NCBI RefSeq assembly: GCF_024362785.1
Contig: NZ_CP093301.1
Location: 3,038,001 to 3,102,000 of the forward strand
DNA from: Evansella sp. LMS18
GTDB taxonomy: Bacteria > Bacillota > Bacilli > Bacillales > Salisediminibacteriaceae
Direction: 5' to 3'
DNA length: 64,000 nt
Position numbers and translations under genes: made by a program. The notes below the pieces were generated by a model, which was not told the DNA's origin, made no database searches, and saw nothing but the letters and a program-made list of their open reading frames with translations. Numbering within the stretch: position 1 is the first letter of the stretch; every line of letters begins with the position of its first letter. Below, piece by piece: positions 55,757 to 64,000 of the stretch.

Positions 55757-56647
55757 TTATACATTTTCAGTTTCTGTGATTATATCTTGTATTTCTTTTT
55801 CAGCAAAAGCTTTAGAAGTTTCATTGCCTGTTATCTCAAAAATAGTAATTGCCTTTTTTAAGTATTCAATTGCCATATGAGTCCTTCCCAGGCACCGGGA
55901 GGAGTACGAGTACTGGTAATAAAACTCCCCGAATAAATAAAAAGATCTGGACTCCCTGCACAGAGTGATTCCTTCCTGGCATACCTCTGCGGCCTCCTGA
56001 ATTTTATCTGCGTTGTTAAGAGTCAGTGCCATGTTATACAGAAGCCTGATCTGTATTTGATAATTTTGGATACGGGTGAGTTTCTGATAGCCTGAGCGGC
56101 ATTTTTCATAACAGGAGAATGCCTCGTCAAACATCCGTCTTTCTCCGTATATATTCCCGAGTGATATAAGTATTTGAAGCTGGGTTTCGGTAAGATGTAT
56201 ATCAGGCTCGTATATTTTCAGTGCCTTCTCCAGGAGGCTTACGGCCTTATGGAAGTTGTTGTTGACATAAAACTCAACTAATCCTTCATGCCATTGGAAA
56301 AATTGCCAGTAGGGCGGTTTTCTCATTAAAGGGTTTTGTCTCTCTGCATCGAGAATGAGGGCCGCTTCTTTATAATTTTTATCTTCAATAAATTTTCTGA
56401 GGAGAGAAAATGTTTCTTCAATATAATTAAGCTTGGATGTTTTTTTAACTTCAAAAAAGAAATTTAAGTCGACTCCAAGCCTTTCGGATATGCGGAACAG
56501 AGTGTCTGCACTCGGCACTGTAATATTACGTTCTATTCGGCTGATTTCTGCCTGGGTACATATGCCCTCAGCCAAATCTGCCTGTGACATTCCGTCAGTC
56601 TTCCGCAGCAGCCTGATCATTTCCCCGGCCTGTATACGTTCGTCCAT
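55757..56647 (-). CDS. HTH-TPR transcriptional regulator of the RRNPP type
   Basis: A 296-residue protein with an N-terminal Xre-type HTH (IRLLRKTDGMSQADLAEGIC, then AEISRIERN) and a C-terminal stretch of about five TPR-like repeats, the architecture of RRNPP peptide-sensing regulators such as PlcR, NprR and Rgg. In this family a small exported peptide is usually encoded just after the regulator; no such gene was seen on either side. The conserved repeat features are visible in YKEAALILDAERQNPL and AFSCYEKCRSGYQKL. The target is unknown. Confidence 0.8.
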   Translation of the reverse strand: MDERIQAGEMIRLLRKTDGMSQADLAEGICTQAEISRIERNITVPSADTLFRISERLGVDLNFFFEVKKTSKLNYIEETFSLLRKFIEDKNYKEAALILDAERQNPLMRKPPYWQFFQWHEGLVEFYVNNNFHKAVSLLEKALKIYEPDIHLTETQLQILISLGNIYGERRMFDEAFSCYEKCRSGYQKLTRIQNYQIQIRLLYNMALTLNNADKIQEAAEVCQEGITLCRESRSFYLFGEFYYQYSYSSRCLGRTHMAIEYLKKAITIFEITGNETSKAFAEKEIQDIITETENV

Positions 56648-56708
56648 AGTGTTTCCTCCTGAAATTCACCTATGTATCCATAGTACCACAAAAGAGAAAT
56701 CAGAAAAG

Positions 56709-56735
56709 AAAAAACTCCGTAAAAACGGAGTTTTT
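56709..56735. terminator. Hairpin terminator upstream of the regulator gene
   Basis: AAAAAACTCCGT / ACGGAGTTTTT around AAAA. On the minus strand it separates the 88-residue gene from the regulator. Confidence 0.8.
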
Positions 56736-56798
56736 GTCAAATTCCAGTGTCTCCCTCGGTTTATCTTGTTTTTTCACCTTGAGAGGAAAAATATATAA

Positions 56799-57065
56799 TT
56801 ACTCTTCAACAGGTTTTCGTTTTTGGAGACGATTATTTTTATTAAGCCATGAAGAGTTTTCCCTGGCGGGTGCAGATGAATTCTGTTCACCAGTATCCTG
56901 GGGGGCCGCTGATGAAGTGATTTCAAGCTTTAGTTTTTCAGCTTTACTCTTATGTTTCTCCATTTTCTTTTCGTGCCGTGAAGCTCCGTAATAATATAAT
57001 TTTATATGGTGCCAGTTATACATGAAATTATGGTAACGGAGCCTCAGCTTGGGATTTTTGACCAT
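56799..57065 (-). CDS. 88-residue hypothetical protein
   Basis: MVKNPKLRLRYHNFMYNWHH then IKLYYYGASRHEKKMEKHKS, a basic N-terminal half rich in Tyr, His, Lys and Arg, followed by a Ser/Ala/Pro-rich, probably disordered tail. GGAGGAGGTC precedes the ATG, so it looks real. No family recognised. It lies upstream of the RRNPP regulator on the same strand but is separated from it by a terminator. Confidence 0.65.
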   Translation of the reverse strand: MVKNPKLRLRYHNFMYNWHHIKLYYYGASRHEKKMEKHKSKAEKLKLEITSSAAPQDTGEQNSSAPARENSSWLNKNNRLQKRKPVEE

Positions 57066-57555
57066 TTTTGACCTCCTCCAAACGGCTTGTGGTTAACTTA
57101 ATATTTCCATACCCTTTCTGAATCATTACGAAACTGTTTCAAAGATGACAGTGATATTCTGACAATAATGCCAGGAGAAATACCTCATGAAAATGGTATG
57201 CTTCGAATCAGGTTCCATGACTTCATGGATGTGTTTCCTTCATGCAATGTTTAATAAGTTAAATATGTTAATAGAAATATCATAATTTTGGTTAAAAAAT
57301 AGTTTCTTCCAAACACATTTAATGATATATTATATTCGATTCTAGAATTGTGGGCAGATTAATGGCATACTCAATAAGTTGTCTGACATCGTACGAGTGC
57401 AGCTGTTATTTTGTAAACGTTTTAGATGAATTATTATGTCCTGATGTGTCATAATAATGGCAGTACTGCCAGCTGTTTTGTTCACGTCCGCGTAAAATTG
57501 ACGGACGGAATGCGCAGTGGCGAAAAGATATTTTATAACAAGGGGGATTTGTATT
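57066..57555. other. Intergenic region upstream of nupN
   Basis: About 490 AT-rich bases. No purine-type riboswitch or other known aptamer was recognised. An open frame of 32 codons at 57187-57285 has a fair ribosome site but no other support. The nupN promoter must lie in the right part. Confidence 0.55.
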
Positions 57556-58689
57556 ATGAAGAAAAGATTTATGACGCTTCTGACCAGTGTACTGGCAGCA
57601 GGAACGCTGCTGGCTGCGTGTGGCGAGGGTAACAACAATGAAGGCGACACAACACCTGTAGGCGGCAACAATAACAACGACAATAACAATAACGGGGAAG
57701 AAGTAACCCAGGAAGAAGACGGCGACTTCTCTGCAAGAATGGTTACTGATGTTGGCGGAGTGGACGACAGATCTTTTAACGAATCAGCATGGGACGGGCT
57801 CCAGGAGTTTGGAGCTGACTATGACGTAGAAGTTGACTATATTCAGTCTTCAGATGCCTCCGACTATGCACCTAACTTAAACCGATTAGCGAGGGACAAT
57901 ACTTCTATTTCTTTCGCAATTGGATTTTTAATGGAAGATGATATTCGTGAAGTAGCTCAGCGTCATGAGGATCTGAACTTTGCAATCGTAGATACAGTAG
58001 TAACTGACGACGATGGAAACACTCTTCCTAACCTTGCAAACATTACATTTGCAGAACATGAAGGTTCTTTCCTTGTAGGGGTTGTTGCAGGCCTCCAGAC
58101 AGAAAATGACCATGTTGGTTTCATCGGCGGAGTGGAAAGCCCGCTTATTAAAAAGTTCGAAAACGGCTTTAAAGCAGGAGTTCTTTCTGTAAACCCTGAC
58201 GCAGAAATAAGTATCCAGTATGCCCAGGATTTCAACGATGCTTCCCGGGGCCAGCAAATCGCTGACACTATGTATGGTAATGGTGCGGATGTAATCTACC
58301 ATGCAGCTGGCGGAACTGGTAACGGAGTATTCACAGAAGCAATCGACCGTGCACGTAATGGAGAAAATGTTTGGGTAATCGGTGTAGACCAGGATCAGCA
58401 TGCACAAGGGCAGTGGGATGATGGCAACGTAACACTCACTTCCATGGTTAAGCGTGTGGACCAGGCTGTATACCAGGTGTCTGAAATGACAATGGAAGGA
58501 AACTTCCCTGGCGGAGATATTCTTGAATTCGGACTCGAAGATCAAGGTGTGGGCATCGCGGAAACTACTGATAATGTAGAACAGGAAAGCCTTGACGCTG
58601 TAGAAGATTATAAACAGCAGATCCTGGACGGAGATATCGAAGTTCCACAGACAGACGAAGAGTTTGAGGAGTTCGAAGCATCACTTTAA
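57556..58689 (+). CDS. nupN: BMP-family nucleoside-binding lipoprotein NupN
   Basis: A 377-residue substrate-binding lipoprotein of the BMP/Med family. The lipobox is LLAAC after TLLTSVLAAGT; a linker of Asn, Asp and Gly follows (NNNNDNNNNG), then the periplasmic-binding fold with RMVTDVGGVDDRSFNESAWD and VDQDQHAQGQWDDGNVTLTS. It captures nucleosides for the ABC transporter encoded downstream. An in-frame ATG at 57517 is rejected because AAGGGGG serves the ATG at 57556. Confidence 0.93.
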   Translation: MKKRFMTLLTSVLAAGTLLAACGEGNNNEGDTTPVGGNNNNDNNNNGEEVTQEEDGDFSARMVTDVGGVDDRSFNESAWDGLQEFGADYDVEVDYIQSSDASDYAPNLNRLARDNTSISFAIGFLMEDDIREVAQRHEDLNFAIVDTVVTDDDGNTLPNLANITFAEHEGSFLVGVVAGLQTENDHVGFIGGVESPLIKKFENGFKAGVLSVNPDAEISIQYAQDFNDASRGQQIADTMYGNGADVIYHAAGGTGNGVFTEAIDRARNGENVWVIGVDQDQHAQGQWDDGNVTLTSMVKRVDQAVYQVSEMTMEGNFPGGDILEFGLEDQGVGIAETTDNVEQESLDAVEDYKQQILDGDIEVPQTDEEFEEFEASL

Positions 58690-58724
58690 TTGAAACAAGA
58701 TGGTTCCTTTAAATATGACATCAG

Positions 58725-58751
58725 CAAAGGCTAGTGATTCACTAGCCTTTG
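58725..58751 (+). terminator. Hairpin between nupN and nupO
   Basis: CAAAGGCTAGTGA / TTCACTAGCCTTTG, 12-bp stem with almost no loop, then TTGG. Lies 35 bases after nupN; only a short T stretch, so it may be a leaky terminator that makes more binding protein than transporter. Confidence 0.7.
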
Positions 58752-58778
58752 TTGGTGAGTTTGTTAGGAGTGTTCACA

Positions 58779-60308
58779 TTGGAATACGTAATCGAGATGA
58801 ATAATATTCGTAAAGAGTTTCCCGGTATCGTTGCCAATGACAATATTACGTTACAAGTCAAACAAGGCGAAATTCATGCCTTACTAGGAGAAAATGGAGC
58901 TGGGAAATCAACATTAATGAACGTCTTGTTCGGTTTGTACCAACCCGAAAAAGGTGAGATCAAGGTTAGAGGAGAAAAGGTTGAAATCACAGACCCTAAT
59001 GTAGCTAACGATCTTGGTATCGGCATGGTGCATCAGCACTTTATGCTTATTGAAAAATTCACAGTAACTGAAAATATCATACTTGGCAGTGAACCATTAA
59101 AAGGGACCTCTATTGACATACGTAAAGCAGAAAAAGAAGTTCAGGAAATTTCCGACCGATACGGTTTGCGGGTAGATCCAAAAGCGAAAATTGAAGATAT
59201 CTCCGTAGGAATGCAGCAGCGTGTGGAGATTCTGAAAACTTTATACCGGGGAGCCGAAATTTTAATTTTTGATGAACCGACAGCAGCACTTACCCCTCAG
59301 GAAATCAAAGAACTTATTAATATTATGAAAAGCCTTATCAAAGAAGGTAAGTCGATTATCTTAATTACACATAAACTTAAAGAAATTATGGCAGTCTGTG
59401 ACCGCTGTACAGTAATCCGCAGAGGAAAAGGGATCGGCACCGTAAATGTCGCTGATACAAATGAAAGCAAGCTTGCAGCAATGATGGTCGGCCGGGAAGT
59501 AAGCTTTGAAGTGGAAAAAACGGATGCAGCTCCAGGGGAAACTGTCCTTTCGATTAAAGATCTGGAAGTTCAGGACATCAGAGGGGTTAAAGCCCTGAAT
59601 AAGCTGAATCTTGATGTTAAAGCCGGTGAAGTGGTTGGTGTAGCCGGGGTTGAAGGAAATGGACAGACAGAACTGATTGAAGCAATAACAGGGCTCCGGG
59701 AATCATCCGGAGGGACGATCACCCTGAGCGGTACAGACATTACCAAATTCAAACCGAGAAAAGTAACGGAGTCAGGTATCGGGCATATTCCTCAGGACAG
59801 GCATAAGCACGGACTTGTGCTTGATTTTACGATCGGTGAAAATATACTGCTCCAGACATATTACCAGGATCCGTATTCCCGGTCCGGTGTTTTAAACTAC
59901 CAGAAAATGTATGATAAAGCACGTAAATTGATAGAAGAGTATGACGTCCGTACTCCAAATGAAAGAACACCGGCAAGGGCGCTTTCAGGCGGTAACCAGC
60001 AGAAAGCTATTATAGCCCGTGAAGTGGACAGGTCCCCGGATTTACTTGTAGCTGCTCAGCCTACAAGGGGTCTGGATGTGGGAGCTATTGAGTTTATTCA
60101 CAGAAAGCTCATAGAAGAGAGGGATAAAGGACGTGGTGTTCTCCTTATCTCCCTCGAATTAGATGAAGTTTTAAACGTTAGTGACCGTATCGCAGTTATC
60201 TATGAAGGTGAAATTGTGGCCATTGTGAATGCCAAAGAAACGAACGAACAGGAGCTTGGTTTATTAATGGCTGGCGGTACGCGGGAAGCAGGTGAAAAGC
60301 ATGAGTGA
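58779..60308 (+). CDS. nupO: Nucleoside ABC transporter ATP-binding protein NupO
   Basis: A 509-residue protein with two ATPase domains. First: Walker A GENGAGKST, signature ISVGMQQRVEI, Walker B LIFDEPTAALT. Second: degenerate Walker A GVEGNGQTEL, signature ALSGGNQQKAI, Walker B LLVAAQPTRGLD. This matches the carbohydrate/nucleoside subgroup (YufO/NupO). Start at TTG 58779 with AGGAGTG upstream gives the family N-terminus EYVIEMNNIRKEFPGIVAND; nearer upstream starts would add residues not found in relatives. Overlaps nupP by eight bases. Confidence 0.95.
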   Translation: MEYVIEMNNIRKEFPGIVANDNITLQVKQGEIHALLGENGAGKSTLMNVLFGLYQPEKGEIKVRGEKVEITDPNVANDLGIGMVHQHFMLIEKFTVTENIILGSEPLKGTSIDIRKAEKEVQEISDRYGLRVDPKAKIEDISVGMQQRVEILKTLYRGAEILIFDEPTAALTPQEIKELINIMKSLIKEGKSIILITHKLKEIMAVCDRCTVIRRGKGIGTVNVADTNESKLAAMMVGREVSFEVEKTDAAPGETVLSIKDLEVQDIRGVKALNKLNLDVKAGEVVGVAGVEGNGQTELIEAITGLRESSGGTITLSGTDITKFKPRKVTESGIGHIPQDRHKHGLVLDFTIGENILLQTYYQDPYSRSGVLNYQKMYDKARKLIEEYDVRTPNERTPARALSGGNQQKAIIAREVDRSPDLLVAAQPTRGLDVGAIEFIHRKLIEERDKGRGVLLISLELDEVLNVSDRIAVIYEGEIVAIVNAKETNEQELGLLMAGGTREAGEKHE

Positions 60309-61371
60309 CAATCAGAAAAAGACAAAACAGGTTCTCACTGGCCTTGCAATCCCTTTGATTGCTATTGCGTTTGGCTTTCTTGCAGGTGCTGTCATAATGC
60401 TTCTGAGCGGTAATAATCCAATTACAGGCTACACTGCTCTTATACAGGGTGTTGTGGGCGACAGGTATTATTTTGGGGAGACATTGCAGAGAATGACTCC
60501 TCTCATCTTTTCCGGTCTTGCAGTTGCCTTCGCTTTTCGTACCGGACTCTTAAACATTGGTGTAGAGGGACAGCTGATTGTAGGCTGGCTTGCCGCAGTA
60601 TATGTAGGGGTGGCTATGGATGCTCCCATGGTCGTTCATCTCCCGCTCGCAATTCTTGCTGGTGCAATAGCCGGAGGGCTCTGGGGCTTTGTCCCAGGTA
60701 TCTTAAAAGCAAGGTTCCAGGTGCACGAAGTAATTGTCACTATTATGATGAACTATGTTGCACTGCATGTAAGTAACAGCATTATTCGTTCCTATCTCCT
60801 TGCTTCAGGGCAGCGGACAGATTTCATTAACAGCAGTGCTTCCCTTGAGTCTGAGTTTTTATCCTCTTTAACGGATTTTTCCAGGCTCCACTGGGGATTC
60901 TTCATTGCTATTGCCGCTGCAGTTTTCATGTGGTTTTACCTTTGGAAAACTTCCAAGGGATTTGAACTTCGGGCAGTAGGATATAATAAGCATGCTTCTT
61001 CATATGCGGGAATGAATGTTAATACTAATATTGTTTTATCAATGGTTATATCAGGCGCTTTCGCAGGAATCGGGGGAGCTATGGTCGGACTCGGTACTTA
61101 CCAGTATGCAAATATCCTTCCTTCCTTTACTAACCTTGGTTTCGATGGAATAGCCGTTGCACTGCTCGGTGCAAGCACTTCTATCGGGATTATACTATCT
61201 GCCTTCCTGTTTGGTGGTTTAAAAGAAGGTGCCAGCAACATGCAGGCGGCAGCCGGAGTAGCTCCGGAACTGGTTGAGATTATCATCGCCTTAATTATCT
61301 TCTTTGTAGCTTCAAGTTATTTGATCCGCTGGATAATGACAAGACTGCAAAGCAATAAGGAGGGGAAATAA
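60301..61371 (+). CDS. nupP: Nucleoside ABC transporter permease NupP
   Basis: A 356-residue BPD_transp_2-family permease with about nine membrane segments. Family parts: NPITGYTALIQGVVGDRYYF, then LIFSGLAVAFAFRTGLLNIG and GQLIVGWLAAVYVG, and the loop YAGMNVNTNIVLSMVISGAF. An in-frame GTG at 60292 is less likely than the ATG at 60301, which has AGGTGAA upstream and overlaps nupO. Confidence 0.94.
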   Translation: MSDNQKKTKQVLTGLAIPLIAIAFGFLAGAVIMLLSGNNPITGYTALIQGVVGDRYYFGETLQRMTPLIFSGLAVAFAFRTGLLNIGVEGQLIVGWLAAVYVGVAMDAPMVVHLPLAILAGAIAGGLWGFVPGILKARFQVHEVIVTIMMNYVALHVSNSIIRSYLLASGQRTDFINSSASLESEFLSSLTDFSRLHWGFFIAIAAAVFMWFYLWKTSKGFELRAVGYNKHASSYAGMNVNTNIVLSMVISGAFAGIGGAMVGLGTYQYANILPSFTNLGFDGIAVALLGASTSIGIILSAFLFGGLKEGASNMQAAAGVAPELVEIIIALIIFFVASSYLIRWIMTRLQSNKEGK

Positions 61372-62334
61372 ATGGACATATTATCGATTTTATACACCAT
61401 TGTTCCAGCCGCATTAATTGCAGCTACTCCCCTTCTGTTTACTGCTTTAGGAGGTCTTTTCAGTGAACGGTCCGGGATAGTAAACATTGGCCTCGAAGGT
61501 TTAATGGTAATAGGGGCGTTCAGCGGGATCCTGGCTACGCTATGGTTTGAGACCCTTGGTATGGGAGCAGCCTCTCCATGGCTGGCTTTGCTTGTTGCTA
61601 TGGCAGTGGGCGCAGTGTTTTCTTTATTCCATGCTGTTGCCTCCATCACATTACGTGCTGACCAGATTGTAAGTGGTGTTGCTTTGAACTTTTTAGCAGT
61701 CGGGTTGTCTGTATTCCTCGTAAGGGAGATTTTCGACCGGGGACAGACAGACTACATCTCTGCTCGTATATTCAGGATAAATGTTCCTTTCCTGAGTGAT
61801 ATTCCTGTACTGGGACCTATGTTTTTCAGCCGAATATACGTGACTACCTACATCGCTTTTATTCTTGCGGTAATTGTCTGGTATGTAGTATTTAAAACGC
61901 CGTTCGGCCTGCGCCTCCGTTCTGTTGGTGAACATCCGATGGCAGCTGATACAATGGGAATTAAAGTAAACAGGATGCGGTATATCGCAGTGATGCTGAG
62001 TGGAGCTTTCGGTGGTATTGGCGGAGCTGTTTTCGCAATTACTACTGCCGGAAACTTTGCTGGAAACACAATAGTTGGACAAGGATTTATGGCCCTGGCC
62101 GCACTGATCTTCGGTAAATGGCATCCATTTGGTGTTATGGGAGCAGCGTTATTCTTTGGTCTGGCGCAGGCATTAAGTATTTCCGCCCAGCAGATTCCAG
62201 CATTAGCACAGATACCTCAGGTATATATGTTAATTCTTCCTTATGTTCTGACTATCCTGGCGCTTGCAGGCTTTGTTGGAAAAGCGGAAGGACCAAAAGC
62301 GATTGGTAAGCCATACGAAAAAGGCAGCCGGTAA
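61372..62334 (+). CDS. nupQ: Nucleoside ABC transporter permease NupQ
   Basis: A 320-residue permease paralogous to NupP with segments LGGLFSERSGIVNIGLEGLM, SGAFGGIGGAVFAITTAGNF and LAALIFGKWHPFGVMGAALF. NupP and NupQ would form the heterodimeric channel used with NupO and NupN for uptake of purine and pyrimidine nucleosides. It starts directly after the nupP stop and is preceded by AAGGAGGGG. Confidence 0.95.
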   Translation: MDILSILYTIVPAALIAATPLLFTALGGLFSERSGIVNIGLEGLMVIGAFSGILATLWFETLGMGAASPWLALLVAMAVGAVFSLFHAVASITLRADQIVSGVALNFLAVGLSVFLVREIFDRGQTDYISARIFRINVPFLSDIPVLGPMFFSRIYVTTYIAFILAVIVWYVVFKTPFGLRLRSVGEHPMAADTMGIKVNRMRYIAVMLSGAFGGIGGAVFAITTAGNFAGNTIVGQGFMALAALIFGKWHPFGVMGAALFFGLAQALSISAQQIPALAQIPQVYMLILPYVLTILALAGFVGKAEGPKAIGKPYEKGSR

Positions 62335-62347
62335 ATTAATTTATTAT

Positions 62348-62378
62348 GAGCACTCCTGCAGCAGCGGGAGTGCTTTAA
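62348..62378 (+). terminator. nup operon terminator
   Basis: AGCACTCC / GGAGTGCT stem with 10-base loop (CTGC...GCGG adds pairs), then TTTAAT. Confidence 0.8.
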
Positions 62379-62380
62379 TA

Positions 62381-62513
62381 TCACTTTAAGAAAGTTTAAA
62401 ATTTTAGCGAAGAAGAGGATTCGACGCAGTGAAAATTTTTAGGGCTAAAGTATAAGTGCAACTACGCCTCTGTCTTCGCTTTTAAGGCTCGCCAATCGGC
62501 GAGTTTTCTTTAT
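62381..62513 (+). repeat. Family A repeat, copy A3
   Basis: 133 bp from TCACTTTAAGAAAGTTTAAA to the hairpin CTCGCCAATCGGCGAG and TTTTCTTTAT. Highly similar to A1; lies directly after the nup terminator. Confidence 0.88.
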
Positions 62514-62586
62514 TGCACTGCTTCCAGCTTTGCAGTAGTCTTAAAGGCAGCAATAACGCTCTATACGGGGAAAGCGGGGAAAACAG

Positions 62587-63274
62587 GTGGGTGAGCTGAT
62601 CGGACCTTTTTATGATAAGAAAATTATATGCAGCCTGTGCGGTAATGCTTTTACTTCAAAGAAAATACGGTCTCGTGCAATCAGGGTGGAGAAGGCAGAA
62701 AGTGATTTCTGTCTTCAACATAAAGACAGTACTTTAAACCCGGTTTTATACGAGATATACGTTTGTCCGGAATGCGGGTTTGCATTTAATGAGCAGTTTG
62801 ATGATAATTTGAGTGCTGAAGCTGAAGAGGTGTTTCGCTTAAAAATATCTTCTAACTGGAAAAAACAGTCCTACGGTGAAGAACGAAGTTATGAGGAGGC
62901 GGCGAAAACATTAAAGCTGGCACTGTTGTCAGCAGAGCAGACGGTGCAGACGCCGGTTGTAAAAGCAGGTCTTTGTCTGCGGTTAAGCTGGCTTTACAGA
63001 TACATGGAAAACGAAAAAGAAGAGGCCAGGTTCCAGAGGCATGCCCGTAGTTTTTACGAAGTTTCATATACAGAAGGGGATTTTAAAAACAAAAGTATGA
63101 CGGAAATAACTGTTCTGTATCTCATAGGTGAATTAAGCCGAAGAGTTGGTGATAAGAAAGGTGCAGGCAGGGAGATACTTTTCAAAAGTAATTCAGCATA
63201 AGGACAGTGGCCGTGAGTCCTCAATTACTGAAAAAGCCAGAGAACAATGGTTTAAATTGAGGCGTGGAAATTAA
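62587..63274 (+). pseudogene. DUF2225 protein gene with a frameshift near the 3' end
   Basis: Frame 1 (GTG 62587 to TAA 63199-63201, 204 residues) has the DUF2225 start (GPFYDKKIICSLCGNAFTSK, CPECGFAFNEQF) and ends ...RRVGDKKGAGREILFKSNSA. In the +1 frame the sequence goes on from about 63173 to a stop at 63272-63274: RYFSKVIQHKDSGRESSITE then KAREQWFKLRRGN, which is the family C-terminus. One extra base in GCAGGCAGG (about 63161-63172) explains this. The two pairs of Cys in the N-terminal part suggest zinc binding; function unknown. Truncation or a sequencing error are both possible. Confidence 0.7.
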
Positions 63275-63280
63275 TTTTGT

Positions 63281-63338
63281 TTTATCCTGATGTAATCGTC
63301 CGTAAAACTCCCGCCTCAAAACATGGATGGAAGAGAAA
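63281..63338 (+). repeat. Family C repeat, partial copy C2
   Basis: TTTATCCTGATGTAATCGTC followed by CGTAAAACTCCCGCCTCAAA matches C1 (26459) with two changes over about 45 bases; the right palindromic arm is missing. Confidence 0.7.
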
Positions 63339-63428
63339 CAAATTGATGTTGCATTTCCGTCTCCAGCATATTAAATTAAAACTTGTACGAAAATATAGAG
63401 ATATGAACGAGTGAAAGGGTGATCCGTA

Positions 63429-64000
63429 TTGTCTCCTTTAGATATGTCAAAGTTTGAAAAAAAGGTCATCATTCGTAATATACGTGAAGATGATATAGAT
63501 AAAATTATTGAATTGTCTAAACTAAGTTTTCCTAAGATGGATCCCTGGAAAAGAAGCCAGCTGATGAGCCATATTGAAGTTTTTCCAGAGGGCCAGTTTT
63601 GTGTAGAAGTAGAGGGGGAAATTATCGGTTCCTGCTCCAGTCTGATTATTAACTTTGAAGAGTATGACGACCAGCATACGTGGGATGAGATAACAGATGA
63701 AGGATATATCACGAACCATGATCCTGAAGGTTATAATCTGTATGGGATTGAAGTAGCAGTACACCCTGAATACAGGAGAATGAAGATAGGACGCCGCCTG
63801 TATGAAGCAAGGAAAGATCTTGCCCGCAGGCTTAACCTGAAAAGCATTATAATCGGTGGAAGGATACCTAATTATAATAAGCATGCCGATAAGCTGACAC
63901 CGAGAGAATATGTTGAGGAAGTTACTCTCCATAATATATTCGACCCTGTTCTTACCTTCCAGATCATGAATGGCTTTACCCTGAAGCGGGTTAATAAAAA
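63429..64000 (+). CDS. GNAT acetyltransferase, N-terminal part (YhcX-like; partial)
   Basis: The frame runs off the right end (190 codons seen). TTG 63429 is preceded by AAGGGTGA; an ATG at 63444 is an alternative. The protein is a GNAT domain: VIIRNIREDDIDKIIELSK, IEVAVHPEYRRMKIGRRLYE (acetyl-CoA loop pattern) and IIIGGRIPNYNKHADKL. In Bacillus this N-terminal type is joined to a carbon-nitrogen hydrolase (YhcX), which would lie beyond the window; that joining is inference. Confidence 0.75.
   Translation, partial: MSPLDMSKFEKKVIIRNIREDDIDKIIELSKLSFPKMDPWKRSQLMSHIEVFPEGQFCVEVEGEIIGSCSSLIINFEEYDDQHTWDEITDEGYITNHDPEGYNLYGIEVAVHPEYRRMKIGRRLYEARKDLARRLNLKSIIIGGRIPNYNKHADKLTPREYVEEVTLHNIFDPVLTFQIMNGFTLKRVNK

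Noticed and set aside
57187-57285. 32-codon frame (MKMVCFESGS...) considered as a peptide pheromone for the RRNPP regulator
   Set aside because: It is on the other strand and past another gene; it has no clear signal-peptide pattern. AGGAG upstream is the only support.
57280-57555. Searched by eye for a purine riboswitch upstream of nupN
   Set aside because: No aptamer core found; control is probably by another regulator.

Overview
The window comes from a low-to-mid GC, endospore-forming Bacillaceae chromosome (order Bacillales); the genus cannot be fixed from sequence alone. The evidence is strong AGGAGG-type ribosome sites with many GTG and TTG starts, and an rrn operon followed by the 16-tRNA order known from B. 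subtilis rrnD. Gene blocks also match B. subtilis: perR-ygzB-ygxA-rrnD, queG(yhbA)-yhbB-trmL(cspR)-prkA-yhbH, and nupNOPQ. Sporulation-type genes are present (prkA, yhbH, a gamma-SASP-like gene).

Layout. 1-9.4 kb: right part of an aerobic phenylacetate (paa) degradation cluster. It holds the epoxidase subunits paaA (tail), paaB, paaC and paaD, an EthD-like protein, three crotonases including a PaaG-type isomerase, an aldehyde dehydrogenase, 3-hydroxyacyl-CoA dehydrogenase, thiolase and the PaaX repressor with its own promoter. 9.5-12.7 kb: gamma carbonic anhydrase, an FMN oxidoreductase, a thioesterase, and perR with a Per box. 12.8-20.9 kb: ygxA, tandem rRNA promoters, 16S-23S-5S and 16 tRNAs. 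21-30 kb: RND exporter, TPP-riboswitch-controlled tenA, two L,D-transpeptidase paralogues, several very small genes, and a divergent pair with sigma-B-like promoters. 30.5-45 kb: tRNA-Gly, queG, ogt, yhbB, trmL, a BAAT-type hydrolase, yufK, a class A PBP, prkA, signal peptidase and yhbH. 45-57 kb: a ZIP-like membrane protein, an amidase, typA, a DUF1028 protein, two lipoprotein genes, sfsA, an EamA transporter, Mn catalase, eutH and an RRNPP-type regulator. 57.5-62.3 kb: the nupNOPQ nucleoside ABC transporter. 62.5-64 kb: a frameshifted DUF2225 gene and the start of a GNAT protein.

The most unusual content is non-coding. Several families of short dispersed repeats can be recognised by comparing intergenic regions within the window. 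A (about 132 bp) has three copies plus a fragment that forms the end of eutH. B (about 230 bp) has two full copies and one inverted partial copy, and one copy sits inside an A element. C has two copies. E has two copies. D is the most striking: a 116-120 nt element inserted in the same way at two tRNA genes (tRNA-fMet and tRNA-Gly). Each time it leaves a truncated 5' tRNA copy upstream and a complete tRNA downstream, with two conserved core motifs at fixed spacing.

Functionally the window joins aromatic acid catabolism to acetyl-CoA and succinyl-CoA, translation and tRNA modification (queG, trmL, typA), cell-wall enzymes, peroxide and general stress responses, and nucleoside uptake. No prophage, CRISPR array or intact transposase gene was seen.
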